A stretch of DNA of 64,000 nt. Origin: Mycobacterium sp. SM1. GTDB lineage: Bacteria > Actinomycetota > Actinomycetes > Mycobacteriales > Mycobacteriaceae. This document shows positions 54,983 to 64,000 of this stretch, in pieces. The stretch covers positions 372,001 through 436,000 of the forward strand of contig NZ_JAFLNH010000001.1 in the NCBI RefSeq assembly GCF_018361265.1. The letters run 5' to 3'. The position numbers and the translations under genes were made by a program. Each line of letters starts with the position of its first letter. The stretch's first letter is position 1. The notes under the pieces were generated by a model. The model was not told the DNA's origin. It was given only the letters and a program-made list of their open reading frames with translations, and did no database searches.

Positions 54983-57025
54983 CTACTCCTCCGGTATCGC
55001 GCGTTGGATCTCGTCGAGCCAAATACGCGCCGACATGTCCGATGGCGCGCGCCAGTCCCCGCGTGGCGACAAGGCACCCCCGGGAGACACCTTGGGACCG
55101 TTCGGCAATGCCGAGCGCTTGAACTGGCTGAACGAATAGAACCGCTGCACGAAAACCTGCAGCCAGTGCCGAATCTCCTTGAGCGAGTAAGACGGTCGGT
55201 TGTCCTCCGGGAAGCCGGGCGGCCAGGTGCCGCGCTGTGGATCGTGCCACGCGTGCCAGGCCAGGAAGGCGATCTTCGACGGCCGGAACCCGTAGCGCAG
55301 CACCTGGAACAGCGAGAAATCCTGCAGGGCAAACGGCCCGATCCTGGCCTCGCTGCTCTGAAGTTCCTCCTCCGCACCGCCCGGAACCAGCTCCGGGGTG
55401 ATCTCGGTGTCAAGCACCGATTGCAGCACCTCGCACACCTGCGCGTCGAACTGGCCCGACGAGATCACCCAGCGGATCAAGTGCTGGATCAGCGTCTTGG
55501 GCACGCCGGCGTTGACGTTGTAGTGCGACATCTGATCACCCACACCATATGTCGACCAGCCCAGCCCGATCTCCGACAGGTCACCGGTGCCAAGCACGAT
55601 GCCACCACGCTGGTTAGCGATGCGAAACAGGTAGTCGGTGCGCAGGCCGGCCTGGACGTTTTCGAACGTGACGTCGTAGACGTGCTGCCCGCGGGAAAAC
55701 GGGTGGCCGATCGTGGTGAGCATCAGCTCGGCGGTACCGCGGATGTCGATCTCCTCGAACGTCACACCCAGGGCGTGCGCCAGCCTGACCGCGTTGCCTT
55801 TGGTGTGGCCGCCGGTGGCGAAGCCGGGCAGGGTGAACGCCAGGATGTCGCTGCGCGGGCGGTTTTCGCGGTCCATCGCACGAGCGGCGACGATCAGCGC
55901 GTGCGTCGAATCCAGTCCGCCGGAGACCCCAATGACGACCTTGGGGTAGTTCAGCGCGCGCAGCCGCTGCTCGAGTCCGGCAACCTGGATGTTGTAGGCC
56001 TCATAGCAGTCCTGTTGCAGCCGTGCGGGATCGGAAGGCACAAACGGGAACCTCGCAACCTCCCGCCGCAGTCCGATGTCGCCGAGCGGCGGGTCCAGCC
56101 GGAACTCGATGCGCCGGAACGACTCCGCGGACAGCCGGTGGTGGCGGCGGTTGTCGTCGAAGGTGCCCATCCGCAGCCGTTCTGAGCACAGCAGTTCGGT
56201 GTCGATGTCGGCGATCGAGCGACGCTCCCCTTTGGGGAACCGCTCCGATTCGGCGAGCAGCACCCCGTTCTCCCAGATCATGGTCTGACCGTCCCAGGCC
56301 AGGTCGGTCGTGGACTCACCCTCTCCCGCCGCGGCATAGACGTAGCCGGCCAGACACCGCGCCGACGCCGAGCGAGCCAGCAGGCTGCGATCCTCGGCCC
56401 GGCCAATAGTGATCGGACTGCCGGACAGGTTGGCCAGCACCGTCGCACCCGCCAGCGCCGCCTCCGCGCTCGGGGGCACCGGCACGAACATGTCCTCGCA
56501 GATTTCGACGTGCAGCACGAAGCCGGGCACATCGGACGCCGCGAACAGCAGGTCAGCGCCGAAAGGAACCTCGGCATCGCCGATGCGGATCATCCCGCGT
56601 TCGTCGTCTCCGGGGGCGAGCTGACGGCGCTCGTAGAACTCCCGGTAGGTCGGCAGATACGACTTGGGCGCCACCCCGAGCACCACGCCGCGATGAATGA
56701 CCACCGCGGTGTTGTAGATCCGGTTCCGGTAGCGCAGCGGAGCGCCCACCACCAGCACCGGCAGCAGGTCGCTGGAGGCTGCGACGATGCCGAGCAGCGC
56801 GTCCTCGACGGCGTCGAGCAGCGCGTCCTGCAGCAAAATATCCTCGAGGGAGTAGCCAGAGAGCGTCAGCTCCGGGAACACCGCCAGCGCGACGGCGTCC
56901 TTATCGCACTCTCGGGCCAGCTGCAGCACCGACCCAGCGTTGGCCGCCGGGTCACCGATCGTGGTGCGGTGCGTGCACGCGGCGACCCGGACAAACCCGT
57001 GACTGTAGGCGCTGTAGAAATCCAT
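54983..57025 (-). CDS. nadE: glutamine-dependent NAD+ synthetase
   Basis: 680-aa two-domain enzyme converting deamido-NAD to NAD with glutamine as nitrogen donor. The nitrilase-like glutaminase domain (residues 1-300) has the triad Glu in AVFPELTLSGYSL, Lys in GVAPKSYLPTY and Cys in LHVEICEDMFVPV. The synthetase domain has the PP-loop VIGVSGGLDSTHALIV and later GTGDLSEIGLGWSTYG. Length equals that of Rv2438c. Its 3' end abuts the 13E12 fragment. It diverges from the sirtuin gene across 173 bp. Confidence 0.97.
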   Translation of the reverse strand: MDFYSAYSHGFVRVAACTHRTTIGDPAANAGSVLQLARECDKDAVALAVFPELTLSGYSLEDILLQDALLDAVEDALLGIVAASSDLLPVLVVGAPLRYRNRIYNTAVVIHRGVVLGVAPKSYLPTYREFYERRQLAPGDDERGMIRIGDAEVPFGADLLFAASDVPGFVLHVEICEDMFVPVPPSAEAALAGATVLANLSGSPITIGRAEDRSLLARSASARCLAGYVYAAAGEGESTTDLAWDGQTMIWENGVLLAESERFPKGERRSIADIDTELLCSERLRMGTFDDNRRHHRLSAESFRRIEFRLDPPLGDIGLRREVARFPFVPSDPARLQQDCYEAYNIQVAGLEQRLRALNYPKVVIGVSGGLDSTHALIVAARAMDRENRPRSDILAFTLPGFATGGHTKGNAVRLAHALGVTFEEIDIRGTAELMLTTIGHPFSRGQHVYDVTFENVQAGLRTDYLFRIANQRGGIVLGTGDLSEIGLGWSTYGVGDQMSHYNVNAGVPKTLIQHLIRWVISSGQFDAQVCEVLQSVLDTEITPELVPGGAEEELQSSEARIGPFALQDFSLFQVLRYGFRPSKIAFLAWHAWHDPQRGTWPPGFPEDNRPSYSLKEIRHWLQVFVQRFYSFSQFKRSALPNGPKVSPGGALSPRGDWRAPSDMSARIWLDEIQRAIPEE

Positions 57026-57198
57026 TGCCTTCTATTGTCGCGTGCCGAAGGTCCGCATCGCAGACGGGGCTGCGCCGAATCTGGCCCCACCCACCGCGCT
57101 GACGGGCACGAGCATGCCGGCTGGGCCTCGATGGAGACGATGCGCGCCCGCGGCCGCGCCGGCACGCCGCGGTAGCGCCTGCGCCTACCCTTGAACAC

Positions 57199-58218
57199 GT
57201 GGGAACCGCGGAACTCGTCGCCCTGCTGGCCGGTCGCCGGATCGCGGTGCTGACGGGTGCGGGGATCTCCACCGACTCCGGCATCCCCGACTATCGGGGC
57301 CCCGATTCACCGCCGAGCAATCCGATGACGATCCAGCAGTTCAGATCGGATTCGCTGTTCCGCCAACGCTACTGGGCCCGCAACCACGTCGGCTGGCGGC
57401 ATATGGACAACACGCGGCCCAACGCCGGGCACCGGGCGCTGGCCACGCTCGAGCGGGCCGGGGTGGTGACGGGAGTCATCACCCAGAACGTGGACTTGTT
57501 GCACACCAAGGCGGGCAGCCGACTCGTGGTCAACCTGCATGGAACCTACGCACGGGTGGTGTGCCTGAGCTGCGAGTACAGCGTCAGCCGGGCGGCCCTG
57601 GCCGAAAAGCTGGAGGAACTCAATCCCGGTTTCATCGAGCGCGCCGGGGCCATTGGTGGGCTGGAAGTGGCCCCGGATGCCGATGCCGTGCTCGCCGACA
57701 CCACCTCGTTCCGCTACCTCGACTGCCCACACTGTGGCGGCATACTGAAACCGGACATCGTATACTTCGGTGAAAATGTCCCGAAAGACCGTGTTGCCCA
57801 AGCCTATTCACTGATCGACGGCGCCGACGCCCTGCTGGTCGCCGGCTCGTCACTGACCGTGTTCTCCGGCTACCGGTTCGTGCGCCACGCCGCGGCACAC
57901 GGCACCCCGATCGCCATCATCAACCGGGGCCCCACCCGCGGCGACGACCAGGCCACCGTCACGGTCGACGCCGGCTGCTCGGAGACGCTGACGCTGCTGG
58001 CAGCGGAGCTATCGCCGCGGGACGTCGCATTCGGCATCAACGACAGGCGCCACGGCCCGCGCGATGGCTCAGACGACGACCAGATCATCGGCGTGCACCG
58101 CGGGCCGGCGCAGCTCGGCGGGCAGCTCGGGCGTCGAGCGGCCCATCATGTCGGCGAGTTCGGTGGCGTCGTAGGCGACCACGCCCCGGGCGACCAGCGC
58201 CGCGTCCGGTCCGAGTAG
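57199..58218 (+). CDS. class II sirtuin, NAD-dependent protein deacylase
   Basis: 339-aa Sir2 protein starting at GTG 57199. Motifs: [20 protein letters not shown] (NAD site), [20 protein letters not shown] (QNVD), [16 protein letters not shown] with the catalytic His and first CxxC, CPHCGG (second CxxC), [13 protein letters not shown] and [26 protein letters not shown] marks class II. Homology ends near residue 285; the last 50 residues are read antisense into proB (58069-58218), suggesting a lost stop. It consumes NAD next to nadE. No clear homologue sits here in M. tuberculosis. Confidence 0.92.
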   Translation: MGTAELVALLAGRRIAVLTGAGISTDSGIPDYRGPDSPPSNPMTIQQFRSDSLFRQRYWARNHVGWRHMDNTRPNAGHRALATLERAGVVTGVITQNVDLLHTKAGSRLVVNLHGTYARVVCLSCEYSVSRAALAEKLEELNPGFIERAGAIGGLEVAPDADAVLADTTSFRYLDCPHCGGILKPDIVYFGENVPKDRVAQAYSLIDGADALLVAGSSLTVFSGYRFVRHAAAHGTPIAIINRGPTRGDDQATVTVDAGCSETLTLLAAELSPRDVAFGINDRRHGPRDGSDDDQIIGVHRGPAQLGGQLGRRAAHHVGEFGGVVGDHAPGDQRRVRSE

Positions 58219-59175
58219 CTCGACCACGTCACCGCCGTAAAACCGGCCGGATACCGCGGTGATCCCGGCCGGCAGCAAGGAGCGACGGTGCCGCACCACC
58301 GCGCGCACCGCGCCGTCGTCAAGGGTCAGCGAGCCGGCGGACTCGGCGGCATAGCGCACCCAGAACCGGCGCGCCGACATCCGGTCGGGCCGGGCCGCAA
58401 ACACCGTGCCCACCGAGGCGTCAGCCAGCGCAATCGCCGCATCGTCGGCGGCGGCTAACAGGACCGGGACTCCGGCGTCGGCCGCCAGTTGCGCCGAGGA
58501 CACCTTCGACACCATGCCGCCGGTGCCCAGGTGGCTGCTGCGGCCGGCGACCACGTCGGCAAGGTCGTGGGGCCCGGTCACTTCCGGAATGAGACGTGCG
58601 TCGGGCGCTTTGCGGGGATCGCGGGTGTAGAGCCCGTCGATGTCCGACAGCAGCACCAGCGCATCGGCGCCGACGAGGTGTGCCACCAGCGCCGAGAGCC
58701 GATCATTGTCACCGAAGCGGATCTCGTTGGTGGCCACGGTGTCGTTCTCGTTGACGATCGCCACCGCATGCAGCGCCCGCAGCCGCTCCAGGGTGCGCTG
58801 AGCATTGGTGTGCGACACTCGCATCGAGATGTCGTGGGCGCTCAGCAGCACCTGCCCCACAGCGCGGCCGTAGCGGGCGAACGCCGCGCTCCACGAGTTC
58901 ACCAGCGCGACCTGACCGACACTCGCCGCGGCCTGTTTGGTCGCCAGATCGGTTGGGCGGCGCGATAACCCAAGCGGTTCGAGGCCGGCAGCGATGGCGC
59001 CGGAGGACACCACCACCACATCCGAGCCCGCCTTCATCCGCGCCTCGATAGCATCGGCGAGCCTGGCCAGCCGGGCGGCGTCGAACACCCCGCACGGCGC
59101 GGTCAGCGCGGTGGTGCCGACCTTGACGACAACACGCCGCGCAGACCGGATGGCCTCCCGCGCGGCACTACCCAT
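58069..59175 (-). CDS. proB: glutamate 5-kinase
   Basis: 368-aa kinase starting proline synthesis. ATG 59175 gives [20 protein letters not shown], the amino-acid-kinase N-terminus ([10 protein letters not shown]). Then [80 protein letters not shown], and a C-terminal PUA domain ([20 protein letters not shown]). It overlaps the end of obg by 8 nt and the tail of the convergent sirtuin by 150 nt. Confidence 0.96.
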   Translation of the reverse strand: MGSAAREAIRSARRVVVKVGTTALTAPCGVFDAARLARLADAIEARMKAGSDVVVVSSGAIAAGLEPLGLSRRPTDLATKQAAASVGQVALVNSWSAAFARYGRAVGQVLLSAHDISMRVSHTNAQRTLERLRALHAVAIVNENDTVATNEIRFGDNDRLSALVAHLVGADALVLLSDIDGLYTRDPRKAPDARLIPEVTGPHDLADVVAGRSSHLGTGGMVSKVSSAQLAADAGVPVLLAAADDAAIALADASVGTVFAARPDRMSARRFWVRYAAESAGSLTLDDGAVRAVVRHRRSLLPAGITAVSGRFYGGDVVELLGPDAALVARGVVAYDATELADMMGRSTPELPAELRRPAVHADDLVVV

Positions 59176-60670
59176 GGGAGCCGCTCCTTTTCGTCGCGTC
59201 GCTCTGCGCCCTCGCCGGCGTGTCACCAGCCTCACCGGGCGCACGGCGCTGCTGGCGGGCCGCTTTGCGCTCCGCCGCGCTGGCCCGGCTTCCGCGTTCC
59301 AGGCGCGCGTCGGTGCCCCGGCCCGACATCACGACCTCGACGCCGGCCGGCGTTTGCGGTTCCCACTCGAAGGTCACATCGGCGATGCTCACCGCGCAGC
59401 CCGGTTGCGCGCCCAGCCGGCGCAGCTCGTCCTCCACCCCCAGGCGCGCCAGCCGGTCGGCGAGGTAGCCGACGGCTTCGTCGTTGCCGAAGTCGGTCTG
59501 GGCGATCCAGCGTTCGGGCCGCGCGCCGCGCACCGTGAAGCCGCCGGGATGCTGCGGGTCGGGTTCGACGCTAAAGCCCGCGTCGTCGACGGGCACCGGC
59601 CGGATCACCGGCCGTCGCGGCACCGGCGACGGCCGGGCCGCACGATACGTCGTGACCATTCGTGCGAGTGCAAATACCAGCGGCTGCAGCCCTTCTCGCG
59701 TGATAGTCGACACGCAGAAGACCGGCCAGCCCCGCCCGGCGATGCCGTCGCGCACGAACTCGGCGAGTTCGCGGGCCTGCGGGACGTCGATCTTGTTGAG
59801 CACCACCGCCCGTGGCCGCTGGGCGAGGTCACCCAGGGCGGCGTCCCCGCGCAGAGTCGGCTGGTATGCCGAGAGTTCGGCTTCCAGCGCGTCGATGTCG
59901 GAGACCGGGTCGCGGCCCGGCTCCGCGGTGGCGCAGTCGACCACATGCGCCAGCACCGCGCACCGCTCGATGTGCCGCAGGAAGTCCAGGCCCAAACCCC
60001 GGCCCTGCGATGCGCCCGGAATCAGGCCGGGCACGTCGGCGATGGTGAACGTGTCTTGCCCCGCCGAGACCACACCGAGATTGGGGACCAGCGTGGTGAA
60101 CGGGTAGTCGGCGATCTTGGGTTTGGCTGCCGACACCGCGGAGACCAGCGAGGACTTGCCGGCCGACGGAAATCCGATCAGGCCGACGTCGGCGACGGTC
60201 TTGAGTTCGAGCACCAGGTCGCGCTCCTGGCCTTTCTCACCCAGCAGCGCAAACCCGGGCGCCTTGCGGGCCCGCGACGCCAGCGCCGCGTTACCCAACC
60301 CGCCGCGACCCCCGGCAGCGGCTTCAAAGCGGGTGCCCGCGCCGACCAGGTCAGCCAGCAGCCGGCCGTTTTCGTCAAGGACGACGGTGCCATCGGGCAC
60401 TTTGACTTCCAGGTCCTCGCCGGCGGCGCCGTCACGGTTGCCGCCCATGCCGTGCCTTCCCGACGGTGCGGTGATATGCGGACGAAAGTGAAAGTCCAGC
60501 AGGGTATGCACTTGCGGGTCGACGACGAAGACGACGCTGCCGCCGCGTCCGCCATTGCCGCCGTCCGGGCCGCCGAGCGGCTTGAATTTCTCGCGACGCA
60601 CCGATGCGCAGCCGTTGCCGCCGTTGCCCGCGCGGACGTGGATGCGCACACGGTCGACAAACCGGGGCAT
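59168..60670 (-). CDS. obg: GTPase Obg
   Basis: 500-aa ribosome-associated GTPase. ATG 60670 ([20 protein letters not shown]) begins the Gly-rich Obg fold ([33 protein letters not shown]). The G domain has [20 protein letters not shown] (G1), [20 protein letters not shown] (G3) and [12 protein letters not shown] (G4). A C-terminal OCT domain ([20 protein letters not shown]) and a basic tail follow. It sits downstream of rplU-rpmA, the conserved 50S assembly cluster, and is coupled to proB. Confidence 0.96.
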   Translation of the reverse strand: MPRFVDRVRIHVRAGNGGNGCASVRREKFKPLGGPDGGNGGRGGSVVFVVDPQVHTLLDFHFRPHITAPSGRHGMGGNRDGAAGEDLEVKVPDGTVVLDENGRLLADLVGAGTRFEAAAGGRGGLGNAALASRARKAPGFALLGEKGQERDLVLELKTVADVGLIGFPSAGKSSLVSAVSAAKPKIADYPFTTLVPNLGVVSAGQDTFTIADVPGLIPGASQGRGLGLDFLRHIERCAVLAHVVDCATAEPGRDPVSDIDALEAELSAYQPTLRGDAALGDLAQRPRAVVLNKIDVPQARELAEFVRDGIAGRGWPVFCVSTITREGLQPLVFALARMVTTYRAARPSPVPRRPVIRPVPVDDAGFSVEPDPQHPGGFTVRGARPERWIAQTDFGNDEAVGYLADRLARLGVEDELRRLGAQPGCAVSIADVTFEWEPQTPAGVEVVMSGRGTDARLERGSRASAAERKAARQQRRAPGEAGDTPARAQSDATKRSGSHG

Positions 60671-60781
60671 CAGGCATCCTCTCCGTCGATCGCCGGCCAC
60701 CTGCACCGCAATTCACGCTTTGCAGAAGAAACGCGGGTGCGCATCGGCAAGACAGCGGTTTCGCGCGGCCGCCCGAGAAGG

Positions 60782-61048
60782 CTAGGCCCCGGCCCGCCCC
60801 GCGGGGACGACGCTGACGGTCTTGCGGCCCCGCTTGACGCCGAATTCGACCGCGCCGGCGGTCTTGGCGAACAACGTGTCATCTCCGCCGCGCCCAACGT
60901 TGGCGCCGGGGTGAAAGTGTGTGCCGCGCTGACGGACCAGGATCTCGCCCGCTTTGACGATCTGCCCGCCGAAACGCTTGACGCCCAGGCGCTGCGCGGC
61001 GGAATCACGACCGTTGCGCGAGCTGGACGCGCCCTTTTTATGTGCCAT
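60782..61048 (-). CDS. rpmA: 50S ribosomal protein L27
   Basis: 88-aa basic protein: [60 protein letters not shown]. The N-terminus reaches the peptidyl-transferase centre. It follows rplU by 17 nt and precedes obg, as in most bacteria. Confidence 0.98.
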   Translation of the reverse strand: MAHKKGASSSRNGRDSAAQRLGVKRFGGQIVKAGEILVRQRGTHFHPGANVGRGGDDTLFAKTAGAVEFGVKRGRKTVSVVPAGRAGA

Positions 61049-61065
61049 CTCTCTCGTCGTCTCCG

Positions 61066-61377
61066 CTACTTGATGCCGGTGACCTGCAAAACTGTCAGCC
61101 GCTGGCGGTGGCCCTGACGCTTGTGGTAGCCGGTCTTGTTCTTGAACTTGTGGATCCGGATCTTCGGGCCTTTGACGTGCTCGAGCACCTTGCCGCTCAC
61201 CGCGACCTTGGCCAATGCGTGGGCGTCGGTGGTCACGGTGGCGCCATCGACGACCAGCGCCACCGGCAGCGACACCTCCGCCCCCGGCTCGAAGTCGAGC
61301 TTTTCTACCTTGAGGACATCTCCGACCGCCACCTTGTACTGCTTGCCGCCGGTCTTGACAATTGCGTAGGTCGCCAT
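61066..61377 (-). CDS. rplU: 50S ribosomal protein L21
   Basis: 103-aa protein [20 protein letters not shown], with [20 protein letters not shown], and ending [10 protein letters not shown], standard L21. ATG 61377 is internal to a longer frame whose upstream part is the A-rich leader and not protein-like. The 179-nt gap to rne holds this leader; on the minus strand it contains a run of AACGAAACAAAACGG-type A-rich sequence before the start, but no recognised regulatory fold. Confidence 0.97.
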   Translation of the reverse strand: MATYAIVKTGGKQYKVAVGDVLKVEKLDFEPGAEVSLPVALVVDGATVTTDAHALAKVAVSGKVLEHVKGPKIRIHKFKNKTGYHKRQGHRQRLTVLQVTGIK

Positions 61378-61556
61378 CGGTGCGTGTATACCTCTTCTGC
61401 TGTTTTCTTCTGTTCCGTTTTGTTTCGTTCTATTGCGTGTGTCGCGCGCGGGCTGACGGCGATCCGCATGGGCGAACATGAAGCTGTGGCCGGCTGGCGG
61501 CAACCGCTCCAGGCTACGTGACCAGCGGCTATGGGGTCAAACCGGCACCTGACGGG

Positions 61557-64000
61557 TTAGTCTCGGTGGATCGGCGGGCCTGCCGGCCGGACAGCCGCCC
61601 GACGGCGGCGCGAAAACCCGAAGGCCGATCCGGTGACCTTCGACGTGGGTGTTTCGCGCCGGTAGCCCTCGTCCCCCCGGGTGTCGGCGGGCGTCTCATC
61701 GGAGGCGTCTTCCTCGTCCGGTTCGTCATCGGAGTCCTCGAGATCAAGGTCGTCGTCGAGCTCGAGATCGTCGCCGAGGTCGTCGAGTTCGACCTCGTCC
61801 TCCTCCTCATCGACATCGTCGAATCCATCTTCGTCGGCCTCGTCCAGCGCCTCCTCGGTGGTCCCCGCGGCCAGCGCATGCTCGATGTCGCCGTTCGCTT
61901 CCTCGCAGACCGCTTCGTGCGCCATCTCTTCGGCCTCGTCGGCGCGCTCCTCATCGGCCGCACCGTGCTGCCCGTCGCGGCGACCCACGGCCGCGGCCAT
62001 GGCTTTGAACAGTGGATGCTCACCGGGAGTGTGCTCGGGCACCTTCGCCACCACCGGTTCGTCCGGACGGATCCTCCGTGATCGCCTGCCCCGTCGGCCG
62101 CCGGACTCGGACTTGCGCCCGGTCGCCTGAGCCGAGTCGACGGGGTCCGTGTGGATGATGATCCCACGGCCACCACAGTTGGGGCACGGTGTGGAGAACG
62201 CCTCGATCAGACCGGTCCCCAGCCGCTTGCGGGTCAGCTGCACCAGACCCAGGGACGTCACCTCGGACACCTGATGGCGGGTGCGGTCGCGTGCCAGCGC
62301 CTCGGTCAGCCGGCGCAACACCAAGTCGCGGTTGGACTCCAACACCATGTCGATGAAGTCGATCACCACGATGCCGCCGATGTCACGCAGCCGCAGCTGA
62401 CGCACGATCTCCTCCGCGGCCTCGAGATTGTTCTTGGTGACGGTCTGCTCGAGGTTGCCCCCCGAGCCGGTGAACTTGCCGGTGTTAACGTCGATCACCG
62501 TCATGGCCTCGGTCCGGTCGATCACCAGCGTCCCGCCCGAGGGCAGCCACACCTTGCGGTCCATCGCCTTGGCCAGTTGCTCGTCGATGCGCAGCACCGC
62601 GAACACGTCCGGTCCGGGCTGCCCATCCGGCCCGGTCGGTGGCTGGTATTTAGTCAGCTTCGAAACCAGCTCGGGGGCAACCGAATTCACATACTGGTTG
62701 ATGGTGGTCCAGGCTTCCTCGCCGGAAACGATCAGCTCGGCAAAATCCTCGTTGAACAAGTCGCGAATGACCTTGGTCAGCACGTCGGGCTCTTCGTAGA
62801 GCGCTATGGCGGCACCGGAGGCCTTCGCCTTGGCCTCGGCGGCCTGCGCCTGGATCTGGTGCCAGCGCTCCTGCAGGCGGGTGATGTCGGCGCGAATGTC
62901 CTCCTCTTTAACGCCCTCTGACGCGGTGCGGATGATCACCCCGGCGTCCGGCGGCACGACCGCGCGCAGGATCTCCTTCAGGCGCTGACGTTCGGTGTCG
63001 GGCAGCTTGCGGCTGATCCCCGTCGACGACGCACCCGGCACATACACCAGATAGCGCCCGGCAAGCGAAATCTGCGTGGTCAGCCGCGCTCCCTTATGCC
63101 CGACAGGATCCTTGCTGACTTGCACCACGACGTAGTCGCCCGGTTTGAGGGCCTGTTCGATCTTGCGGTTGTCGCCGCCTAACCCGGCGGCTTCCCAGTT
63201 CACTTCGCCGGCGTAGAGCACACCGTTGCGGCCCTGGCCGATGTCGACGAACGCCGCCTCCATCGAGGGGAGCACGTTCTGCACGATTCCGAGGTAGATA
63301 TTGCCCACCAGGGAAGCAGAGGCAGCCGAGGTCACAAAGTGCTCGACGACGATGCCGTCCTCCAGCACCGCGATCTGGGTGTAGCGCTCGCCCTGGTGCG
63401 GCGGCTCGGTGCGGACCTTGTCACGCACCACCATCACCCGCTCGACCGCCTCGCGGCGAGCCAGGAATTCGGCTTCGCTTAACACCGGTGGCCGGCGCCG
63501 TCCGGCGTCCCGCCCGTCGCGGCGCCGCTGCCGCTTGGCCTCCAGCCGGGTCGAGCCGTTGATGCCCTGAATTTCGGTGCTCGTCGTGCCGTCTTCCGTG
63601 GCGTTGGGCTTATCGACGGTGCGCGGCACCCGTTCGTGCACCACCGTGTTGGGTGGATCGTCGGGCAGCGGGCCCGCAGGGGAGCTTCCGTCGTCGTCCC
63701 CGGAACTCACCTTACGGCGGCGGCGGCGGCGACGGCGGCGGCTGCCGGTCTCGGGCGCACCGTCTTCCTCGTCGGTGTCGGCCTCATCGAAGTCACCGGC
63801 CTCCTCGGATTCGGGCCAGTCACCACCGGCGATGTCCGGCGCCTCGTCATCGTCGTCGGTGCCAGCATCGGCCTCGTCACCCAGTTGACCCCGGTTTGCA
63901 GACCCACCCTGATCACCGCGCCCGCGTCCACGACCACGACGACCACGACGGCGCCGCCGCCCGGCCGTACGCTGCTCTTCCCAGGCGTCGGAGTCCTCGA
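61557..64000 (-). CDS. rne: ribonuclease E/G (5' end outside the window)
   Basis: The last 814 codons of RNase E are present; the frame is open to the window edge. An Arg/Gly/Asp-rich N-terminal region (GRRRRRGRRGRGRGRGDQGG, acidic stretches, RRRRRRRRKVSSGDDD) precedes the catalytic core. The core has an S1 domain (YTQIAVLEDGIVVEHFVTSA, VQNVLPSMEAAFVDIGQGRN), the 5'-sensor region, the DNase-I-like domain (IGGIVVIDFIDMVLESNRDL, DVNTGKF metal site) and the Zn-link CPNCGGRG. The acidic C-terminal tail ends RPAGPPIHRD. It is the main endoribonuclease for mRNA decay and rRNA processing. Confidence 0.96.
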   Translation of the reverse strand, partial: EDSDAWEEQRTAGRRRRRGRRGRGRGRGDQGGSANRGQLGDEADAGTDDDDEAPDIAGGDWPESEEAGDFDEADTDEEDGAPETGSRRRRRRRRRKVSSGDDDGSSPAGPLPDDPPNTVVHERVPRTVDKPNATEDGTTSTEIQGINGSTRLEAKRQRRRDGRDAGRRRPPVLSEAEFLARREAVERVMVVRDKVRTEPPHQGERYTQIAVLEDGIVVEHFVTSAASASLVGNIYLGIVQNVLPSMEAAFVDIGQGRNGVLYAGEVNWEAAGLGGDNRKIEQALKPGDYVVVQVSKDPVGHKGARLTTQISLAGRYLVYVPGASSTGISRKLPDTERQRLKEILRAVVPPDAGVIIRTASEGVKEEDIRADITRLQERWHQIQAQAAEAKAKASGAAIALYEEPDVLTKVIRDLFNEDFAELIVSGEEAWTTINQYVNSVAPELVSKLTKYQPPTGPDGQPGPDVFAVLRIDEQLAKAMDRKVWLPSGGTLVIDRTEAMTVIDVNTGKFTGSGGNLEQTVTKNNLEAAEEIVRQLRLRDIGGIVVIDFIDMVLESNRDLVLRRLTEALARDRTRHQVSEVTSLGLVQLTRKRLGTGLIEAFSTPCPNCGGRGIIIHTDPVDSAQATGRKSESGGRRGRRSRRIRPDEPVVAKVPEHTPGEHPLFKAMAAAVGRRDGQHGAADEERADEAEEMAHEAVCEEANGDIEHALAAGTTEEALDEADEDGFDDVDEEEDEVELDDLGDDLELDDDLDLEDSDDEPDEEDASDETPADTRGDEGYRRETPTSKVTGSAFGFSRRRRAAVRPAGPPIHRD

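Noticed and set aside
55004..56185. Long plus-strand frame of 393 codons opposite nadE
   Set aside because: It is a shadow of nadE in high-G+C DNA. The nadE strand has complete catalytic motifs.
1..64000. CRISPR array or prophage
   Set aside because: No regularly spaced repeats or phage structural, integrase or lysis genes were seen; the only direct repeats are two-copy.

Overview
The window is a stretch of a Mycobacterium chromosome, almost certainly a slow grower outside the M. tuberculosis complex. It is G+C rich (about two thirds by eye). The gene order follows the M. tuberculosis H37Rv map (recalled from memory, not searched) from the tRNA-Asn/Rv2342/dnaG area through to rne (Rv2444c). 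Blocks present at these positions in H37Rv are missing here: the ESX/plc/PPE block before glyS, the mycobactin (mbt) cluster, nirA-cysH and cysTWA, eis, and ahpC/oxyR. The species cannot be fixed from this window.

Layout. 1-6.4 kb: 5' end of mtnA, tRNA-Asn, a small conserved protein, dnaG, dgt and a TPM-domain membrane protein. 6.4-20 kb: core block of glyS, the zinc regulators smtB-zur, uppS-recO, amiA2, an RNA/ribosome operon (phoH, ybeY, corC-like, cytidine-deaminase-like, era), rsmE, dnaJ2 and hrcA. 20-27 kb: a damaged zone with a broken Rv2375-like gene, a carboxymuconolactone-decarboxylase gene coupled to a broken ECF41-type sigma factor, cfp2, hemW, rpfD, an orphan sulfate-binding protein subI, and tiny membrane proteins. 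27-38.5 kb: lepA, a CBS protein, a frameshifted membrane protein next to a MarR regulator, a tightly coupled ATP-grasp/alpha-E/transglutaminase operon, rpsT, holA, comEC-comEA. 38.7-45.3 kb: accessory block with two acyl-CoA dehydrogenases, an F420/FMN-binding protein, a gene remnant, and mmpS-mmpL. 45.3-48.6 kb: degV, octT, gpgP, rsfS, nadD. 48.6-55 kb: decayed VWA/MoxR locus, proA, rbsK, a crotonase scar, an IS110-family element and a 13E12-repeat fragment. 55-64 kb: nadE, a class II sirtuin, proB, obg, rpmA, rplU and the 3' part of rne.

Functional links. phoH-ybeY-corC-era, rsmE, rsfS, lepA, obg, rpsT, rplU, rpmA and rne serve ribosome and RNA metabolism. proA and proB make proline precursors. 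nadD and nadE are the ends of NAD synthesis, and the sirtuin beside nadE consumes NAD. octT and gpgP belong to methylglucose lipopolysaccharide synthesis. smtB-zur senses zinc. The most coherent poorly understood system is the three-gene ATP-grasp/alpha-E/transglutaminase operon.

At least eight genes or remnants are broken by single-base frameshifts, internal deletions or insertion. Together with the missing pathway blocks this suggests ongoing gene loss, although uncorrected assembly errors could explain the single-base cases.
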